64,000 nucleotides of DNA from Gonapodya prolifera JEL478 (taxonomy: Eukaryota; Monoblepharomycota; Monoblepharidomycetes; Monoblepharidales; Gonapodyaceae), in NCBI GenBank assembly GCA_001574975.1, contig KQ965742.1, forward strand, positions 129,696-193,695. Reading direction: 5' to 3'. Positions 59,305 to 64,000 of the stretch are shown in pieces. The translations under genes and the position numbers were made by a program. The notes beneath the pieces were generated by a model. It made no database searches. It saw nothing but the letters and a program-made list of their open reading frames with translations, and had not been told where the DNA came from. The number at the start of each line of letters is the position of its first letter. Positions within the stretch are counted from its first letter, which is position 1.

Positions 59305-60627
59305 ATGTCTGCCTTTCTGGATTTTCTCGCGCGACATCGGCTTGCGCATTCCTCCACCGTCATAGCCACACACAACTGGATGGATGGCGGCACGGAACTT
59401 GCGGGGCAGTTCGCCGTCCCCGCGTCTGAATTCCCAGCATTCTGGCAACTCTATTCCGCTCACGTCAGAGAGAAGCAGCGAGCTTTTCTGACGGAGAACG
59501 TGTTCAGGTCACCCAACCATTCGGTACCAATCGTTCGGCCTTTCTTTGATGTGGACTTCCCGTCACTCGAGGAATTCACGGGTTTACTTGATAGTACAGG
59601 ACTCAATTCCGATGCTGTCGCGGGAGTTTTCTTATCATGTACACGCTCTGCCTTGAGCGAAGTACTTGCGGAAGTCCCAGAGCGCAATTTTGAGTGCTTG
59701 GTCACTCGCCGACGATATCCCAACCATCACAAGCTTCACCTGCACTTCCCGCACATCATTACATCTTCTGGCAACAACAAAATTGCGGCCATCTCAGCTC
59801 GGCTGTTTCTTCAAAGCAGCTTTTCCCGCTTGGCGTCAGATCATGGGAAGGTGCTTCGAACCGTCGACTGGGGGAAAGTTGTTGATGACCAGGTGTATGC
59901 GTCGTCCTTGCGCTTGTTTGGATCACTCAAACCTAAGGATGAAGATGGAGCTTCTGAATACGTGCTCCTTGAACCCATTGACCCCACCAACTGGGCAATG
60001 GGTGTTCGGGAACGCCGAACGGGCGAGTTGTCTGTGGATAAACTCTGCTCACTCTCAGTGCGACCGGACCTCACAAACGCGGAGCAACGTAGAATGGTGG
60101 ATGAGATTGAAGGGGAAGAATTTTTTATGTGCACGAGCGGATGCAAGGTTGCACGCACACTTGTATTGGGCACTTCGGACAATGGTCCACCTTTTATTCG
60201 AGTGGACAACGTATCAGAGCAGGTTGCCCGTTCTATACTCGATTATGTTGGGACGCTGGACGGCGTTCCAGGAACCAAAAAGTTTCAACCTTCTTCCATC
60301 GTTGGTGTCCCGAGGGATCACTTTGGAAAGAACGTTGCAGTGGTGATGCGGCCGTCACAATGCCCGTTCGACCTTCACGAAGGGCTGGTTTCTCCTGTAT
60401 TCTTACTCACAAACAATGGTGCCTTTTGGAGATGCAGAACTTGCGATTATGCATCTTCACCCTCGAGCACCCTTTGTACAACTGGGTATAGCCCTCCAGG
60501 GATGGACGTTGTGAGTGTGCCTAAAGTCGTTAGAGAGATGTTGGACAAGCGCGAGCGGGAAGGGTACTTGGAGCAAGCAGCGAAATGGAGAAAGTATAAC
60601 AACAGCAGCGTCGAAGTTAAAAGATAG
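59305..60627 (+). CDS. Archaeo-eukaryotic primase superfamily protein (PrimPol / viral D5 N-terminal-like)
   Basis: A single frame of 440 residues with no intron. It shows IVRPFFDVDFPS (metal-binding DxD, about 59545), a following LSEVLAEVPERNFECLVTRR strand, then YPNHHKLHLHFPHIITSS (about 59725) and the block VDDQVYASSLRLFGSLKPKD (about 59880-59940). This order is that of the catalytic core of AEP primases: DxD, then a basic/His strand, then D..VY.s.LR. Near the C-terminus C-x2-C in FWRCRTCDYASSPSS, with QCPFDLHEG upstream, could form a zinc ribbon as in PrimPol. No helicase part follows. Eukaryotic PrimPol reprimes stalled forks; related N-terminal domains occur in large DNA viruses and plasmids. 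Activity and origin are inferred. Intronless structure amid intron-rich neighbours suggests later acquisition or retrotransposition. Confidence 0.65.
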   Translation: MSAFLDFLARHRLAHSSTVIATHNWMDGGTELAGQFAVPASEFPAFWQLYSAHVREKQRAFLTENVFRSPNHSVPIVRPFFDVDFPSLEEFTGLLDSTGLNSDAVAGVFLSCTRSALSEVLAEVPERNFECLVTRRRYPNHHKLHLHFPHIITSSGNNKIAAISARLFLQSSFSRLASDHGKVLRTVDWGKVVDDQVYASSLRLFGSLKPKDEDGASEYVLLEPIDPTNWAMGVRERRTGELSVDKLCSLSVRPDLTNAEQRRMVDEIEGEEFFMCTSGCKVARTLVLGTSDNGPPFIRVDNVSEQVARSILDYVGTLDGVPGTKKFQPSSIVGVPRDHFGKNVAVVMRPSQCPFDLHEGLVSPVFLLTNNGAFWRCRTCDYASSPSSTLCTTGYSPPGMDVVSVPKVVREMLDKREREGYLEQAAKWRKYNNSSVEVKR

Positions 60628-60747
60628 AACTGTGATGAACATAGAGCTTGCGTAGTTAACAAAAGGCACGGTTTCTTGTTCCGGGCTGGGTGAAAGGTGT
60701 GAGGGGCACAGTTGGGGAATAAAGTCTGACATCTCTAACATCCCACA

Positions 60748-63505
60748 ATGTCTGCGTTGATCAGAGAAACGTTTTCCACTGCAAAGTCTCAAAGTTCGTT
60801 CCGCGACCCATGCAAGCCTCTGGGTGCCCTCGTTTGGCCCTCGTTTGGCCCCTGTTTGTCCTGTTTGTCCCGTTTGAAGTCTAATCGGACTGCATCATTT
60901 TTCTACACCCTTGACGACGAGAAGATCGCCCTGTCTTCGTCTCCTTCCTGACAGCAGGATTTCCGAGCCCGGATGATACCGTCGATCTTCTTTTGGCGAT
61001 GGAACGCGGAGGTGCGGACATTATTGAACTCGGTGAGACTCCTGCTCGTCCCCCATCCTTTACACCATCGTCGTTCATGAATGCTCTCGCCATGACGCTT
61101 TCCACGCATTTATTCCAGGCGTCCCTTTTTCCGATCCCATCGCGGATGGACCAGTGATTCAAGAGGCAAACCATGTTGGTACCTGTTGGAAAGCGAGCGA
61201 TTGAGAAATGAAACGTGATTATTATGCCACTCATCAGATCGCCCTCCAAAATAACGTCTGCATCGCGGATTGTCTCGCGATGGTCACGGGGGCCCGCGCG
61301 CGAGGATTGAAAGTCCCCGTCATTTTCATGGGGTACTACAACCCCTTGCTCATTTACGGAGAGAGCAAAATTATGGAGGATTGCAGTAAAGCCGGAGTCA
61401 ATGGATTTATTGTCGTTGACTTGCCCCCCGAGGAGGCGAAGAGGTTCACCCAATTGTGTCGCGAGCACGCGTGAGTGATGAGATTAAGAATCGGAAGACC
61501 ATGTGTCAACCATTTGATCATGATTGAACAACTAGGCTTTCATACATTCCTCTTATCGCGCCCTCCACCACGGACACCCGTGTTCAGCACCTTGTGACTG
61601 TCGCTGACACATTCATCTACGTCGTTTCAACCCAGGGCGTGACCGGAGCGAGAGGTTCCATCGATGCTAACTTGGGCTCTTTGGTCGCTCGCATTCAGAA
61701 ACACACTCAGCTGCCCCTTGCGGTGGGCTTTGGTGTGAGCAACCGCGCGCAATTCGCGGAAGTGGCCAAGAGCGCGGACGGTGTTGTCATTGGAAGTCAG
61801 GTTGTGAAGACGGTGAAGGCTGGTGCGACCAAAGAAGAGCGTGTCAAGCTTTTGGAAGCATTTGCGAGAGAAGTGACTGGCAGAGGCGAAGGTATGAATT
61901 TCTCCCTATCTGAATCGACAGCATCCTTCACTTATTGTTCCTCAGGTACCATCAACGGCCACCACGCTCCTGCCGCAGAGGAATCGAAAGCTGCCGCAGT
62001 TATACCAACGTCCGCTCCATCCAATATCTCTCCCCTCCAGCACAGCTTGGCGGATAGGTTTGGACAGTTCGGAGGACAATACGCGCCAGAAGCTTTGGTT
62101 GACTGTCTGGACGAGCTGGAGAAGGTACGAATGATTGCGACTGTCTGATTTAAAGGTGATGCTAGAATTCGATTCTTCAGGCGTACGTAGCTGCCTCCAA
62201 AGACTCTTCGTTCTGGGAGGAGTTTGAATCGTTCTATGACTACATGGGCCGTCCTTCTCGCCTTCATGTTGCCTCGCGCCTGACTGAGCACGCCGGCGGT
62301 GCGCGAATTTGGCTCAAACGGGAGGATCTGAATCACACCGGATCCCACAAGATTAACAACGCCATCGGACAAGCCTTACTTGCCAAGCGTCTCGGCAAAA
62401 AGCGCATCATTGCAGAAACCGGAGCCGGACAACACGGTGTGGCCACTGCGACGATTTGTGCAAAGCTCGGATTGGAGTGTGTCGTTTACATGGGTGAAGA
62501 GGACGTCAGGCGACAGGCGCTGAACGTCTTTAGGATCCGTCTTTTGGGTGCGAAGGTTGTCCCAGTGTCATCAGGGAGTAAGACGCTCAAGGATGCGATC
62601 AACGAAGCCATGAGAGATTGGGTCACCAACGTCCAGACGACGCACTACCTCGTTGGCTCGGCGATCGGGCCTCACCCCTTCCCGACAATTGTGCGCGATT
62701 TCCAGTCTGTGATTGGAAAGGAGGCGAGGTCGCAGATGCTTGAAACGGCTGGCAAGCTTCCCGATGTTGTGATTGCCTGCGTCGGAGGTGGATCGAACTC
62801 CATTGGACTTTTCTACCCCTTCGTGAACGACAAAAGTGTACGAATTGTTGGAGTAGAAGCTGGTGGGGATGGTATTGAAACTGGACGACACTCCGCCACT
62901 CTCGCAATGGGAAAGCCCGGAGTTTTGCACGGTACTCGGACCTATCTGCTGCAAGATCAAAATGGGCAAATTATCGAGACGCATAGTATTAGCGCTGTAA
63001 GTCTTCCAGTTCCTGTCGAACTGGCGTCATTATATCATGAAATCCTGATAGGGACTCGACTACCCTGGTGTTGGTCCTGAGCACGCTTTCCTGAAGGACT
63101 CAGGACGGGCGGAGTATGTCGCGGTTAATGATAAAGAGTCCCTCATCGGATTCAGGCTTGTGTCAGAGCTTGAGGGTGAGTCATCATTGCACTTATCGCA
63201 AAGGACGACTTATTGAATGACATCCCGGCTCGCATCAGGGATTATTCCTGCCCTTGAGACAGCGCATGCCTTCTATCACGCCATTGAACTTGCCAAGACA
63301 CTTCCTAACGACAAGGACATTCTGGTTTGTGTGAGCGGAAGAGGCGACAAAGATGTTGTTTCGGTCGCGGAAGCACTGCCAAAGTTTGGGTACGTTGTTG
63401 CGGTTGTGTTCAGTACTTGCCCCTTGCTCATTTGCTCATTTGATCATTCACGGCAGACCTCAAATTGGTTGGGACTTGAGGTTCGAAGATCACAAAATGT
63501 ACTAG
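60748..63505 (+). CDS. TRP5: Tryptophan synthase, fused alpha and beta domains
   Basis: Exon 1 ([15 protein letters not shown], 60748) joins [17 protein letters not shown]. The alpha domain contains [13 protein letters not shown] with the catalytic Glu, then [14 protein letters not shown]-type sequence at the next exon, [44 protein letters not shown] and [12 protein letters not shown] linker (about 61940-62030) leads to the beta domain with [35 protein letters not shown] (PLP lysine in HK), [13 protein letters not shown] and [12 protein letters not shown] (phosphate cup). It continues with GVEAGGDG and [13 protein letters not shown], and ends [13 protein letters not shown] at 63505. It makes tryptophan from indole-3-glycerol phosphate and serine with channelled indole. 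Intron 1 (about 60796-60924) carries a short tandem motif. Confidence 0.96.
60829..60875 (+). repeat. Tandem CGTTTGGCCC-like motif in TRP5 intron 1
   Basis: The sequence repeats TCGTTTGGCCC and then TGTTTGTCC-like units four to five times within intron 1, which is about 130 nt, one of the longer introns in this gene. Confidence 0.6.
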
Positions 63506-63674
63506 TCCCCGATTGATTCGAAAATAATAATCGCACATATCATCCAAATTCTATCCATTATGACTATGACAATTATTCAGTGGCATCAAGCATCAAGGAT
63601 CCTCAGATGTCAGTTCGGTTGTCGTACGATACACGGGAAGAACTTGTTGTTCTTAGTTACGTTTAGCTCATCGC

Positions 63675-64000
63675 TCACTTGGATCGCGCTTGATCCCGGA
63701 GAAGGGCCACCATGCTGAGAACGCCCAGTGAGAACATCAAAACAGAGTAGAGCCCGAGTTGGGATAGGAAGCCAAACTTGGCATAAACGGCGGAGGACAG
63801 AGGTTGAGAGATCAACATCGCTATCATTCATGAAAAAAGAAATGTTATGAACCATCTTCTTTCGGAAAGATTGCTACCCCTCACCTCCCGAGTAAACGAA
63901 GCACCAGATTCCGTAAAGAGTAGCTCCCACGTCAACGCCGGTGCTGTTGTCACTTGCGACCGGGCTGTGTCCTCCGGACGCTGTGGGGGCGCTATCAAGT
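63675..64000 (-). CDS. C-terminal part of a multi-span membrane protein (cut by window edge)
   Basis: The end of a minus-strand gene. An exon from beyond the window edge reads GVDVGATLYGIWCFVYSG and joins, over an intron near 63880-63830, MLISQPLSSAVYAKFGFLSQ and LYSVLMFSLGVLSMVALLRD, with the stop at 63675 after QARSK. Two membrane helices are visible. The layout fits the last helices of a transporter of the major facilitator or related fold, but the family cannot be fixed from this piece. It is convergent with TRP5. Confidence 0.6.

Overview
The window looks like nuclear DNA of a fungus. Almost every gene is split by short introns (about 45-120 nt, GT-AG with one GC-AG case), intergenic gaps are small, and there is a fused alpha-beta tryptophan synthase of the fungal TRP5 type. 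A MARCH5-like RING-CH ligase, a METTL21-type methyltransferase and a stand-alone primase-like gene, together with three members of one ankyrin-like family, would fit an early-diverging (chytrid-like) fungus better than a yeast or mould. That placement is an inference. Exon borders were read by eye from splice signals and family alignment, so gene coordinates are outer limits and individual exons may be off.

Left part (1-14 kb): an M16 metalloprotease (+), a medium-chain quinone oxidoreductase (-), a weak hypothetical gene, a RhoGAP protein (-), the mitochondrial iron-sulfur protein ISA1 (-) and a small DUF2087 protein (+). Then comes a block of about 6.3 kb (14.65-20.95 kb) that is strikingly poor in CpG. 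It holds broken minus-strand reading frames and a long inverted repeat, and is best read as an old, methylation-decayed transposable element.

Middle (21-42 kb): a tandem-duplicated leader region precedes a protein kinase with C-terminal membrane segments. After it come a PP2C phosphatase, one or two disordered/coiled-coil genes, a four-span membrane protein, a PWWP chromatin protein, an F-box/WD40 protein, a CaMK-like kinase divergent from it, and an LDAH-type lipid-droplet hydrolase.

Right part (42-64 kb): ankyrin paralogue 1, a single-span membrane protein, an orphan, endonuclease G, a CREST-like membrane protein, an MFS transporter, ankyrin paralogues 2 and 3, a MARCH5-like E3 ligase, a METTL21-like methyltransferase, an intronless primase-polymerase-like gene, TRP5, and the 3' end of a membrane protein cut by the window edge.

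Several products would act in mitochondria (ISA1, EndoG, probably the MARCH5-like ligase), but the genes are mostly unrelated neighbours, not an operon-like system. The items most worth a second look are the primase-like gene, the ankyrin family, the decayed element with its intron-like insertion, the membrane-anchored kinase and the eukaryotic DUF2087 gene.
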